Positions 27,085-35,942 of a stretch of 64,000 nucleotides of DNA are shown one piece after another. The stretch is from positions 248,001 to 312,000 of the forward strand of contig NZ_JAKFFS010000006.1 in assembly GCF_021502725.1 (NCBI RefSeq), read 5' to 3'. Both the position numbers and the translations under genes were made by a program. The stretch comes from Dyadobacter sp. CY345. Lineage in GTDB: Bacteria > Bacteroidota > Bacteroidia > Cytophagales > Spirosomataceae. Below the pieces are notes generated by a model. The model was not told where the DNA came from, searched no databases, and was given only the letters and a program-made list of their open reading frames with translations. The number at the start of each line of letters is the position of its first letter. Position 1 is the stretch's first letter.

Positions 27085-27603
27085 CTATCTCGCCAACTGC
27101 TCCGAAAGCTTTGTTTGGTCGACCTCTGAGAAAAATTGTTTCAGAAGCAGTCGCAGTTTTGGATTTACTATATTTTTACAAAACGGTTTATCGGGATTGT
27201 TGTAATAATAATTCAGGTATGTTTCCTGATTCAGTTTGAATTCTTTAAAAGGAATAATCTGCGTTATGATTTTGTCATCAAATTCAGATTGCATCTCATC
27301 CAGTAAAACCTTCGCAAGCTGAGCCTGCTGATCTGTAAACGTGTAAATGGCCGATCTGTATTTGGAGCGCATGCTGTGAATAGAGGTGCAGCTATGCGTA
27401 TGAAGATGAACTGCAATCAGCGTTTGCAGAGAAATCTCTTCTGTTTCATAATTAACCAGCACAGCCTCCGAAAAAGTAGAATTGTCACCAATGGATGAAA
27501 TCCAGCCCTGCTCCACAGCTATAACTCCTTTCAGCGATTGAAAAATCGCTTCGGTACACCAATGACAACTTCCTCCAAATCCTATTTTGCTGATCATTTT
27601 CAA
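27085..27603 (-). CDS. msrA: Peptide-methionine (S)-S-oxide reductase, divergent MsrA
   Basis: A 172-aa protein with the MsrA start pattern FGGSCHWCTEAIF: the usual GCFWC becomes S12-C13-H14-W15-C16, with the following Glu18 conserved. Length fits single-domain MsrA. Known MsrA enzymes reduce methionine-S-sulfoxide with C13 as nucleophile and a second Cys to resolve. Further cysteines here are in HSCTSIHS and FCKNIV. The Phe-to-His change at the active site and the weaker downstream similarity make it a divergent member, so activity is likely but not certain. The product is cytoplasmic (no signal peptide). Confidence 0.85.
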   Translation of the reverse strand: MKMISKIGFGGSCHWCTEAIFQSLKGVIAVEQGWISSIGDNSTFSEAVLVNYETEEISLQTLIAVHLHTHSCTSIHSMRSKYRSAIYTFTDQQAQLAKVLLDEMQSEFDDKIITQIIPFKEFKLNQETYLNYYYNNPDKPFCKNIVNPKLRLLLKQFFSEVDQTKLSEQLAR

Positions 27604-27695
27604 GTTCTAACAACCTTAACAATATTTAATTGAAAACTCTGCAATGCCTCAAATAATTTCAAGATGATCGGAGTCGTTTTTTTTATTTATCGGAT

Positions 27696-28823
27696 CTATT
27701 TAATTACTGCATTATACGAGTTAGCTGCCAATCCTGTAATCAAATCATCCACTGCTGCCTTCATAATATCCATAGAAAAGAGTGAATTATCAGTTTGAAA
27801 ACCGGGATATGTCAAAGCTTTTTTAATGTCATTTTCGAGATTTAGCGAAGACTGTTTGCAGTTGGAAAACAAGCCTTGTTCCTTCAAATAACTTGCAAGA
27901 TATAACTGCTCCGACTGGCCGGGGGTCGGAATCAGAAGTGCTTTTTTACCCATAAATGCAAGATCCATCAGCGTGGAATAACCGCTTCGGCAAATAACAA
28001 TTTCGGCGCTCCCCATCAAGTTTGCCAATTCTGAGGCATTTCTGTGAGTATAATAAATCGTATCGGAAGGAAGATTTACCGGAATAGGTCCTTCCGGCCT
28101 TCCACCTACGACTACGTACCTATAAGCCTGCGATGGTGGAATTTGATTTAAAATAATGTTCTCTAACTGGGTACGTTGAGGCTCGGGCCCTGATAACAGC
28201 ACTAAAATTTCTCCGGGATTGAGACGTTGCCCGGACGCTGGGAGTTCAAGCTGGGAAAGTATTCCGATATATCGCGCATTAGAAGGTATGGTCGAAGGAT
28301 GCGAAAGCTCACCTCCGATACTTTTGTGCTGCAATGCATCCACAATCCAGCAGGCATCAAATTTTTCCAGAATATTGTAATGAAGCCGGCGGAGAATGCT
28401 ATCGGCAACCGGGCCGGCACCTGTTTTGATCGTCAGTTGATGCGTAAGAATAACTGATGGAACATTCTTGATTTTCAAGCCATACCGATTATCTGAAATA
28501 ATCAGATCGAACTTATTTTTATCCTGAACATCACGCAACCATTGACGTTCCGCTTTAATTGCCCTTAAAATTTCAGGAACCTGCATCAATATTTTAAGCG
28601 GCAAAATGTTGCCAGTTGCGCTGTATCGTATGTTGTAGCCCTCGATCGGCAAAATCCTTAATTGGGGAAAATTACTTTTTAAAAGTAAAGCAACAGATCC
28701 ATGAGCGGCCAGAGTAACGCGACAATTTTTCTCCAACAAATACCGGATCAGCGGTATGCACCGCGTTGCATGACCCAATCCCCAGTCAAGCGGCGCAAGT
28801 AATATATTCAATGAGTCCGGCAT
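27696..28823 (-). CDS. MurG-like glycosyltransferase (GT28 type)
   Basis: About 375 aa with GT-B architecture. The N-terminal domain starts at ILLAPLDWGLGHATRCIPL (nucleotide-sugar/lipid acceptor loop GLGHATR). The C-terminal domain has EILVLLSGPEPQR, VVVGGRPEGP and the MurG-like donor-binding stretch SAEIVICRSGYSTLMDLAFMGKKALLIPTPGQSEQLYLA. It likely adds a sugar to a lipid or cell-surface acceptor on the cytoplasmic side. The frame is open to 28910, but Met30 at 28823 (MPDSLNILLAPLDWG) fits the family start. It is not true MurG, which lies in the mur/div cluster. Confidence 0.9.
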   Translation of the reverse strand: MPDSLNILLAPLDWGLGHATRCIPLIRYLLEKNCRVTLAAHGSVALLLKSNFPQLRILPIEGYNIRYSATGNILPLKILMQVPEILRAIKAERQWLRDVQDKNKFDLIISDNRYGLKIKNVPSVILTHQLTIKTGAGPVADSILRRLHYNILEKFDACWIVDALQHKSIGGELSHPSTIPSNARYIGILSQLELPASGQRLNPGEILVLLSGPEPQRTQLENIILNQIPPSQAYRYVVVGGRPEGPIPVNLPSDTIYYTHRNASELANLMGSAEIVICRSGYSTLMDLAFMGKKALLIPTPGQSEQLYLASYLKEQGLFSNCKQSSLNLENDIKKALTYPGFQTDNSLFSMDIMKAAVDDLITGLAANSYNAVIK

Positions 28824-28927
28824 TCTTAAAATCGATTTTTCCACCCTGCGTTTGATGCAAAGATAAGAGCCATTAAGTAAATTGTGGGCCATTTCCCCAA
28901 GAATGGACAAGAACTATTGGAAACAAA

Positions 28928-28953
28928 AAACCCGGTCAAAGAATGCCGGGTTT
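28928..28953 (-). terminator. Terminator of the DoxX-like gene
   Basis: An 8-bp stem (28928-28935 with 28946-28953) followed on the minus strand by a TTTTTTG tract, 26 bp after the DoxX-like stop. It insulates that gene from the glycosyltransferase. Confidence 0.82.
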
Positions 28954-28978
28954 ATACTATTTTGTTGATTTCTATCGA

Positions 28979-29377
28979 TCAGGCTGTTTTCTTCTTTTCA
29001 GTACTCTTCAACGCCCAGTAAACTAAAACAGGTTGAAAGAACAATCTTGCAAATCTCTTCCCGTCGGTATCCAGCCCGAAAGCATCCCTTTTATTAAGCA
29101 GCTGAGAAATATTCCCTGGAAAAACGGCAGTAAAAAAACTAGCGACAAGTTTCCCAACCGTTTCCCGATGTTTTTTAGGAGCAAGTACTAAGGCTCCGCC
29201 CATGGCTATCTCCGCGAACCCCGAATAAACGACGGTAGTGTCTTTTTTCAAAGGTATAATATCAGGAACTTGCGCCTGAAATTCTTTCCTTGAAAAGGTC
29301 AGATGACTGATACCTGCGAAGATCAGCCCAGCACCTAACACTATTCTCGCTGTCGATTGTATGTCTTTCTCGGTCAT
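28979..29377 (-). CDS. DoxX-like small membrane protein
   Basis: A 132-aa protein with four predicted membrane helices. The first region, RIVLGAGLIFAGISHLTFSRKEFQAQVPDIIP, and then YSGFAEIAMGGALVLAPKKHRETVGKL are typical of DoxX/DoxD-like proteins. Length matches that family. Function is not settled; relatives are linked to redox or thiosulfate metabolism. It lies 87 bp downstream of the universal stress gene on the same strand and may be co-transcribed with it. Confidence 0.8.
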   Translation of the reverse strand: MTEKDIQSTARIVLGAGLIFAGISHLTFSRKEFQAQVPDIIPLKKDTTVVYSGFAEIAMGGALVLAPKKHRETVGKLVASFFTAVFPGNISQLLNKRDAFGLDTDGKRFARLFFQPVLVYWALKSTEKKKTA

Positions 29378-29464
29378 AACGGTTTTTATTTTTTTCTGGC
29401 AACTGCAAATATTATTCCATAGCGTAGCTTACTTATCGAAATAATAAAATACCTGTGTTGGATT

Positions 29465-30304
29465 TCAATTATCGTCTGAATTCAGATGATAAACCAACAG
29501 CGGCAGTTTAGTATCCAACACGAGCTTTTTAGTCAGGCTTGGATTGATGATAAATTGTTCAATAAAACTTCTCTCCCGCGTTGAAACGACCAAAAGATCT
29601 GCACCACGCTGTTCGCAGAATTTTTCGATTCCTTCCAAAACACCACCGCCTTTTTGAATATTAATTTCACTAGCATCAATGCCAAGCTCACTGCTTATCG
29701 AGTCCATGAATTGACCGTCAGGCTGGATGTTAGGCTGCTCCAGGGAGCTTACTTTGATAAACGACAGCTTTCCATCCAGTTGCGTGACCAGCGTATTGAC
29801 CTGTTTTAAGATGCTGATTTCCTCATATTCAAGCTGAGTTGCGTAGACAACATTTTTAGGATGATACGCATCTGTTTGCGGGGGAACAATAAGCACCGGA
29901 CAACCAGCAGACAGCGCAATGTCAGTTGCTGAACTTCCGATCAATTTGTCGAAAAAACCTCCTTTTCCAGTCCTGCCTACTACAATCATATCAGCACCCA
30001 GCTGCGCTGCCAGTCCGATTGCAGCATCTTTTACTGTACCTTTTTCAGCATAGGCAATAGCTTTTAGGCCTTCAATTTCTGCTTCAACAACATATTCGCC
30101 AAGCTGCTCTTTGAGAGAATCTTCCATTTGCTGATAAATGGGCAGTGAACTTTGCGTGATGGGAATGGCAAGATCCGCGATATTTGGTTCGGTGGCGTGC
30201 ATAATACAAAGTTCAGCGCCAGTTTTTACGGCAAAGTATTTTGCCAAAAGAAAAGCCTTGCGGGCATTTTCAGAAAAATCGATGGCAACAAGTATTTTTT
30301 TCAT
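29465..30304 (-). CDS. Tandem universal stress protein (two UspA domains)
   Basis: A 279-aa cytoplasmic protein with two UspA folds (about 1-142 and 148-275). Domain 1 begins KKILVAIDFSENARKAF and carries the ATP-binding motif G-2x-G-9x-G-S (GRTGKGGFFDKLIGSS). Domain 2 keeps the fold (KNVVYATQLEYEEISIL, GADLLVVSTRERS) but lacks the glycine loop, so only the first domain is expected to bind ATP. Proteins of this kind support survival in stress or stationary phase. The role here is inferred only from the family. Confidence 0.94.
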   Translation of the reverse strand: MKKILVAIDFSENARKAFLLAKYFAVKTGAELCIMHATEPNIADLAIPITQSSLPIYQQMEDSLKEQLGEYVVEAEIEGLKAIAYAEKGTVKDAAIGLAAQLGADMIVVGRTGKGGFFDKLIGSSATDIALSAGCPVLIVPPQTDAYHPKNVVYATQLEYEEISILKQVNTLVTQLDGKLSFIKVSSLEQPNIQPDGQFMDSISSELGIDASEINIQKGGGVLEGIEKFCEQRGADLLVVSTRERSFIEQFIINPSLTKKLVLDTKLPLLVYHLNSDDN

Positions 30305-30863
30305 GACAGGATTAAAATGATGATTGTTTAAAATTAGCCTTCTAATCTGCTACAATCTCGATGGCTATGCAATTTCTGATGAACCAAGTAAAAAACTTAT
30401 GACCATAATCATGTAGCGAACTAATTTTCGCCGGGACAGTGCTTCGTTATGAGGCATTAATTTTGTGTTAGTCGAAAAGTGCATTAGTGCGTAATATTGC
30501 TACATGTTTTTTTATTATTTACTCCGTCTTCTGTCAATTTCGACGATGTTTTTTGGCAAAATTTCTGTTAATAAAAAATTAAATTTACTATCGATAACTT
30601 ATCACAGAATATTTAACAGGGTAAAGTAGGATGTTTTATCAATGTCTTAATTTACTTTTTCATATAAAGCTAATTAGCCCAGCTGTTAAGCTCAGATTTG
30701 GCCCGGAATGATAGGAATTATTTGTACGTATATATGTATATTCGAAACGTATTTGGAATCTCTACAACACCAAATGTTAACAACTTATAGAACTACTTCT
30801 ATTTTTTGGCTTAATTATTGTAATAGTCATTGAGTAAGACTGAACGTTATAAGGAACATTGAT
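30305..30863. other. 559-bp divergent intergenic region
   Basis: AT-rich DNA between the universal stress gene (minus) and the lone receiver gene (plus). It must hold both promoters. I found no gene, clear hairpin or well-spaced promoter pair. Confidence 0.4.
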
Positions 30864-31250
30864 ATGAAAATCTGTATCATCGATGATGATAATACTTGTC
30901 ATTTTATAGCCCGGCTGCTGATATCAAAAATATTGGTAAAACCTGATATTCTGCAATTCTTCAATGGTCAGGAAGCATTTGATTTTATAGAAACCTGGCA
31001 GCACAAGCCGGAGTCACTGCCTAGTATCATCCTCCTGGACATTAATATGCCAGTGGCTAATGGCTGGAAATTTCTGGATATGCTACGAAAACTGGAAAAT
31101 ATATACCAACCTGCAATTTATATTACTAGCTCCTCGCAGGACCAACGTGACTTCTCTCGTATGGAAACTTACCACGAGGTTAGAGGATTTCTTCCAAAGC
31201 CAGTGTCGAAGGACATTCTCGAAAAAATTTTACTCGAAGAGCATTGTTAA
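30864..31250 (+). CDS. Stand-alone response-regulator receiver protein
   Basis: A 128-aa single receiver domain without output domain. The acidic cluster is D7-D8-D9 (CIIDDDNT), the phospho-acceptor is D59 (ILLDINMP), the switch Thr/Ser is in YITSSS (about 88-90), and the conserved Lys is K112 (LPKPVS). This is a CheY-like or phosphorelay-type regulator typical of Bacteroidota. No kinase is adjacent, so the partner is unknown. Confidence 0.94.
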   Translation: MKICIIDDDNTCHFIARLLISKILVKPDILQFFNGQEAFDFIETWQHKPESLPSIILLDINMPVANGWKFLDMLRKLENIYQPAIYITSSSQDQRDFSRMETYHEVRGFLPKPVSKDILEKILLEEHC

Positions 31251-31631
31251 ATATGTTTTTCAACAAAATACTGCCGCTCCAAGCATCCTTCAATCAATGC
31301 GCCTCAGCGCCGGACTAATGATTTGACGATCTGAAAAAAAGTGGTTTATCTTCCCCCATATCCCATTCAAACCATAAAATAGTTTACGCTAATAATTACG
31401 TAAGCTCTGCAACGGCGATCCTGTCAGTTTGGAGGAATCTACCTAGCTTAACTAACTGGTTCTGCAAATACTTATAAAACAGATTAATTAATACTGGTAT
31501 TTTCAAAATGAAAATTGAGAAAAACTTAAAAGTCTTCACTATTTAGACTAATTAGTATTAATTTCAACCCCGAAGACATTCGGAACAAGCGAAGAATTTG
31601 GAAATTTTGCATTTTACTAATAATTAACATA
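31251..31631 (+). other. Intergenic region before the ankyrin operon
   Basis: About 381 bp of AT-rich DNA. No gene, terminator or convincing promoter motif was seen, although the promoter of the three-gene operon should lie here. Confidence 0.4.
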
Positions 31632-33107
31632 ATGAAAAAAATATTTATCATTGCTGCGTTTGCAGTTGTCTCGACGTATGCCCATGCGCAGCAGAACATT
31701 TTATTGGAGCAATCCTTCTGGAAAACTTCTCCTGATGTGAATGCTATCAAAGTAGAAATTGAAAAAGGAAGTAATCCAGCGCAATTTAACGGGGCAACAT
31801 TTGATCCTGTTGTGCTGGCAATAAACTCCGGAGCGCCGAATGCTACGGTCGAATATCTTATTTCGCAGCCTGGTAATGAGGTTAACAAATTAACACACGA
31901 CGGCCGCATTTATTTGCATTGGGCTGCAATGAAAGGTAATGTGGAACTGATGGAATACCTTGTTGCAAAGGGATCCAAAGCCAATCTGGTCGACAGCCAT
32001 GGCGCGACACCATTGAATTTTGCAGCTGGTTCAGGTCAGCAGAATACTAAAATTTATGATATCTGTCTCGCAAACGGCGCTGATCTGAAAAAAGACTTAA
32101 ATTCTGAGGGAGCTAATGCGTTGCTTTTGGCTATTGCGAACGATAAGGATCTTACGCTGACAAATTATTTCATTTCAAAAGGGCTTGATCTGAAAAGTAA
32201 GGATGCCAGCGGTGCGAATGCTTTTAGTTATGCTGCAAAAGCCGGCAATATTGAAATGCTTAAAACATTGCTTCAAAAAGGTGTTCCGGCTCAGGATCAG
32301 GCAATGCTGATGGCTGCGCAGGGCACCCGTCGTGGGGCCAATTCTATCGAAGTTTATAAGTATCTAGAAACGCTGAATATTAAACCTACTGTAACAGGAA
32401 AAAATGGTGAAAACGCGCTTCATATCCTGGTGCGTAAACCTAAACAAAATGATATCATCTCGTATTTTCTATCCAAAGGTCTTGACGTAAACCAGGCAGA
32501 CGAAGAAGGTAATACCGTATTTATGAATGCAGCTGCTTCTAATCGTGACATAGCGGTTTTGGAAATGTTGCTTCCAAAAGTTAAAAATATTAACCAGACA
32601 AATGCAAAGGGGGTTTCTGCATTGGCCATGGCTGTTCGCGGGAATTCAGCCGAAGCAGTAGGTTATTTGATTGATAAAGGCGCATCAGTTAACGCCGTAG
32701 ATAAAAACGGTGATAACCTGGCATTTTATCTCGTCCAATCATACGCCCCACAGAGATCGGCCGATTTTGAAGCGAAACTAAAAATGCTTGAACAAAAAGG
32801 ATTCAAGGTTACAACGCCGCAGAAAAATGGAAATACTTTGTATCATCTGGCGGTTGCTAAAAACGACCTGACACTTGTAAAAGGTTTGGAAAAACTTGGA
32901 ATTGATGTCAATAGTAAGAATAGCGAAGGAATCACCGCGCTGCATAAAGCGGCTATGGTTTCAAAGGACGATACGATGATGAAGTATCTTTTATCGATCG
33001 GCGCGAAAAAGGAAGTGGTTACCAACTTCGACGAAACGGCTTTTGACCTGGCAGCTGAAAATGAGTCTCTTTCTAAAAATAACGTAACCGTAAACTTTCT
33101 GAAATAA
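31632..33107 (+). CDS. Secreted ankyrin-repeat protein
   Basis: A 491-aa protein with signal peptide (cleavage near AHAQ). The mature protein is almost all ankyrin repeats, about 11-12 of them. Several have the canonical G-TPL / A..G..E....L...GA pattern, e.g. HGATPLNFAAGSG, SGANAFSYAAKAGNIEMLKTLL and EGITALHKAAMVSKDDTMMKYLL. It should be a periplasmic or surface protein-binding scaffold. It is the first gene of an operon with the DUF2271 protein (5-bp gap) and the PepSY flavoreductase (9-bp gap), so it may hold or position the redox partners (inference). Confidence 0.93.
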   Translation: MKKIFIIAAFAVVSTYAHAQQNILLEQSFWKTSPDVNAIKVEIEKGSNPAQFNGATFDPVVLAINSGAPNATVEYLISQPGNEVNKLTHDGRIYLHWAAMKGNVELMEYLVAKGSKANLVDSHGATPLNFAAGSGQQNTKIYDICLANGADLKKDLNSEGANALLLAIANDKDLTLTNYFISKGLDLKSKDASGANAFSYAAKAGNIEMLKTLLQKGVPAQDQAMLMAAQGTRRGANSIEVYKYLETLNIKPTVTGKNGENALHILVRKPKQNDIISYFLSKGLDVNQADEEGNTVFMNAAASNRDIAVLEMLLPKVKNINQTNAKGVSALAMAVRGNSAEAVGYLIDKGASVNAVDKNGDNLAFYLVQSYAPQRSADFEAKLKMLEQKGFKVTTPQKNGNTLYHLAVAKNDLTLVKGLEKLGIDVNSKNSEGITALHKAAMVSKDDTMMKYLLSIGAKKEVVTNFDETAFDLAAENESLSKNNVTVNFLK

Positions 33108-33112
33108 TATTC

Positions 33113-33607
33113 ATGTCTAAAATATTCACAACAGTATTGCTTTTGGTTTTTATTTTTCTTGGTAAAACAGAAAAATCCTTTGCTCAAAAAAGCCCTTCCA
33201 CCAAATATAAATGTATGATCCAAATGACCAACTACATGGGCGAAGGAGCATACATTGTCATTTCACTTATCGACCCAAAAGGAGCTTATGAAAAAACGCT
33301 CTATGTCATGGGGCCTGATAAAAAGTGGTATAACAGCCTGAAAGAATGGAATAAGTTCCGGACTAAAAAACCAACAAACATTAGTGCTATTACGGGCGCC
33401 TCGGTAACTGGCGGTGACCGCAGTGTAAACACGATTGAAATTGAGAATTCGAAAGTTAACAGCGGATATAAAATCAGATTTGAAAGCGCGGTTGAAGATA
33501 AAGAATACCACATTAAAGATGCCGAAATCCCACTAACTACTGAGGCACTTTCATCAAAAAGCGATGGCAGCGGCTTTATCCGGTATGTCCGTTTCAGCGC
33601 CAACTAA
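33113..33607 (+). CDS. Secreted DUF2271 protein with candidate flavin-attachment motif
   Basis: A 164-aa protein with signal peptide (cleavage near SFAQ). The mature part is a single beta-rich DUF2271 domain (YKCMIQMTNYMGEGAYIVISLID; WYNSLKEWNKF). Residues 92-96, ITGAS, resemble the (S/T)GA(S/T) sequence to which ApbE attaches FMN in Rnf/Nqr-type proteins; Ser96 would be the acceptor. From memory, DUF2271 domains have been linked to such extracytoplasmic flavinylation. It sits between the ankyrin gene and a PepSY-type reductase, a likely electron donor. The domain call is good; the flavin is predicted. Confidence 0.82.
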   Translation: MSKIFTTVLLLVFIFLGKTEKSFAQKSPSTKYKCMIQMTNYMGEGAYIVISLIDPKGAYEKTLYVMGPDKKWYNSLKEWNKFRTKKPTNISAITGASVTGGDRSVNTIEIENSKVNSGYKIRFESAVEDKEYHIKDAEIPLTTEALSSKSDGSGFIRYVRFSAN

Positions 33608-33616
33608 GGCTTATTT

Positions 33617-35812
33617 ATGACAATTTCAATATGGAGATACAGCCACTTAGCACTGGCTGTATCTTCTTTTCTTTTTCTGGCACTGGCCTCCGTCACGGGT
33701 ATCATTCTTGCGTTTCAGCCAATTTCTGAAAAGGCTCAGCCCTATCGTTCTGAAAATTTTGATAAGGCAACCTTGTCTGAAATACTTCCTTTGCTTCGAA
33801 CCAAATATCCGGGAATCACTGAGCTTACGATTGATGCGAATGATTTTATTCTAGTAAAAGGGACTGACGATAAAGATGAAAATCTTGCAGCTTATGTAGA
33901 TCCGCTGACCGGGAAAATCCTTGGTATACCCGGTGAGAAAAATGAGTTTTTCGAATGGGTCACCGGGTTTCACCGCTCATTATTTCTCCACGAAACAGGA
34001 AGATTCATTATCGGTGTGACGGCATTTTCACTTCTTTTAATCACTATCTCCGGAACAATTCTGATCATTAAGCGCCAGCGCGGATTACTGCGTTTTTTTA
34101 CAAAAATACAAAGGGATAATTTTGCACAATATTACCATGTTGTAACAGGCAGACTTTCACTGATCCCGATCTTTATTATGGCGTTGAGCGGGACATATCT
34201 TTCCATGGAACGTTTTGAGCTTTTCAAATCGACTGTTCAATCTCAGGAAATTAATTTTGATGCTTTGCGCTCTGAACCTACTGCAAATGTCGCCGACTTT
34301 GCCATTTTTAAACAGATCAAACTTTCTCAAGTCCAGTCCATAGAATTTCCTTTTTCAGAAGAAGTTGAAGATTTATATACGATAAAACTGAAAAACCGCG
34401 AGCTCGCCATCAACCAGATTACCGGCGATGTCATTGCAGAAACAATTTACCCGCTTCCTCTGATCATTAGTAAGCTGAGTCTAAATCTGCATACTGGCAG
34501 AGCCAGCGGAATTTGGGCCGCAGTGCTTGCGCTGGCCGCTGCCAACATACTCTTTTTTATCTACTCTGGATTTAGCATTACTATAAAGCGCAGATCAAAC
34601 AGGATTAAAAATAAATTTAAAGCACATCAAAGCGAGTATATCATTCTCGTCGGCTCTGAAAATGGCAGCACTTTTTATTTTGCCAGCGCAATCCAGCAAC
34701 AACTCATTGCTGCCGGAAAGTCAACCTATCTCGCTCAGCTTAATGATTATACCCTTTACCCAGCAGCGAAACATATTATCGTGATGACGGCGACCTACGG
34801 CCTTGGCGACGCTCCGGCTAATGCAAAAGCATTTCAGGCGAAGTTGGCGAAGTATCCTCAAAAATCGCCAATTGATTTTTCGGTCGTGGGTTTTGGTTCA
34901 CATGCCTATCCTGACTTTTGCAAATTTGCTTTTGAAGTAAATAACTTGCTCGCGCAACAGCCCTGGGCATCTCCCCTGCTCGAAATATATACGGTAAACG
35001 ATAAGTCACCTGATGAATTTAATCAGTGGGCAGCTGATTGGTCTCAACATGCCAAAGTGCCTCTGAATCTGTCAGCAGGACTTCTAAAACCCCGGCAGCA
35101 GCACAAACAGCAGCTGGTGGTTACAGATATTACACACGTCCACGCGGGTGGTGATACGTTTCTAATTCGTTTTCATCTAAAACGCAGACAACAATTTTCA
35201 TCAGGTGATCTTCTGGCTATTTATCCGGCTGCTGATTATAGAGAACGGCTTTATTCCATCGGAAAAATCGGCAAGGAAATCCAGTTATGCGTCAGGCTTC
35301 ATCCCAACGGACTGGGTTCGACTTACCTTTCACGCCTAAAAGCGGGCGATACGATTGAGGCTTGCCTTGTCCCCAACGCACATTTTCATCTGCCTGCAAA
35401 TGCGCCAGCGGTTCTGATGATTTCAAATGGAACCGGAATAGCTCCGTTTTTAGGTATGATCAACGAACTTCCTGCCAAAACGATTGCGCACTTATACTGC
35501 GGTTTCCGTGCCGAATCTTCATTTCAACTTTATAAAAATGCGCTGGAAGAAAGTAAAATGAATAATAAACTTCGCGGACTTCATATTGCATACTCGCGTG
35601 AGGGCAAAAAAGAATATGTTAAGGATATCTTGGAAAAAGACCGTCCTCTCATAGCCGATGTACTTGCCCGGAAAGGCGTTATTATGATCTGCGGCTCTTT
35701 ATCAATGCAAAATAATGTCAGTGCATTGCTGGAAGAAACTTGTCAAAATGAATTAGGTCATAGTCTTAGTTATTATCAGTCGCGCAGTCAGATTCTAATG
35801 GATTGTTATTAA
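33617..35812 (+). CDS. PepSY-flavodoxin-FNR transmembrane reductase
   Basis: A 731-aa fusion. The N-terminal PepSY_TM part has four helices near residues 8-33, 125-150, 180-198 and 290-325. His residues on them are typical haem ligands (GFHRSLFLHETG, YYHVVTGR, NLHTGRASG). Residues about 343-480 are flavodoxin-like and bind FMN (YIILVGSENGSTFYFA, MTATYGLGDAPANA, GFGSHAYPDF). The C-terminal half is a ferredoxin-NADP reductase module: RERLYSIGK for FAD, VRLHPNGLGSTYLS, and NGTGIAPFLGMI for NAD(P). It can thus move electrons from cytosolic NAD(P)H via FAD and FMN through the membrane to a periplasmic acceptor, plausibly the DUF2271 protein. Such proteins are also called sulfite-reductase-like; ferric reduction is another possibility. 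Confidence 0.93.
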   Translation: MTISIWRYSHLALAVSSFLFLALASVTGIILAFQPISEKAQPYRSENFDKATLSEILPLLRTKYPGITELTIDANDFILVKGTDDKDENLAAYVDPLTGKILGIPGEKNEFFEWVTGFHRSLFLHETGRFIIGVTAFSLLLITISGTILIIKRQRGLLRFFTKIQRDNFAQYYHVVTGRLSLIPIFIMALSGTYLSMERFELFKSTVQSQEINFDALRSEPTANVADFAIFKQIKLSQVQSIEFPFSEEVEDLYTIKLKNRELAINQITGDVIAETIYPLPLIISKLSLNLHTGRASGIWAAVLALAAANILFFIYSGFSITIKRRSNRIKNKFKAHQSEYIILVGSENGSTFYFASAIQQQLIAAGKSTYLAQLNDYTLYPAAKHIIVMTATYGLGDAPANAKAFQAKLAKYPQKSPIDFSVVGFGSHAYPDFCKFAFEVNNLLAQQPWASPLLEIYTVNDKSPDEFNQWAADWSQHAKVPLNLSAGLLKPRQQHKQQLVVTDITHVHAGGDTFLIRFHLKRRQQFSSGDLLAIYPAADYRERLYSIGKIGKEIQLCVRLHPNGLGSTYLSRLKAGDTIEACLVPNAHFHLPANAPAVLMISNGTGIAPFLGMINELPAKTIAHLYCGFRAESSFQLYKNALEESKMNNKLRGLHIAYSREGKKEYVKDILEKDRPLIADVLARKGVIMICGSLSMQNNVSALLEETCQNELGHSLSYYQSRSQILMDCY

Positions 35813-35875
35813 ATTATTTTAAAACGGCAAAAAACTTTCTGTTTAAAAAATTGATACGTTACGAACAGACTGCTC

Positions 35876-35931
35876 AAAATAACAAAAGGGCGAGACTTTG
35901 AAATTTCAAAGTCTCGCCCTTTTGTTATTTT
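35876..35931. terminator. Bidirectional terminator, perfect 56-bp palindrome
   Basis: Both halves (35876-35903 and 35904-35931) are perfect reverse complements, giving a stem of over 25 bp with T-rich ends on both strands. It separates the converging flavoreductase and SYLF genes. Confidence 0.95.
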
Positions 35932-35942
35932 TTATGAATTGC

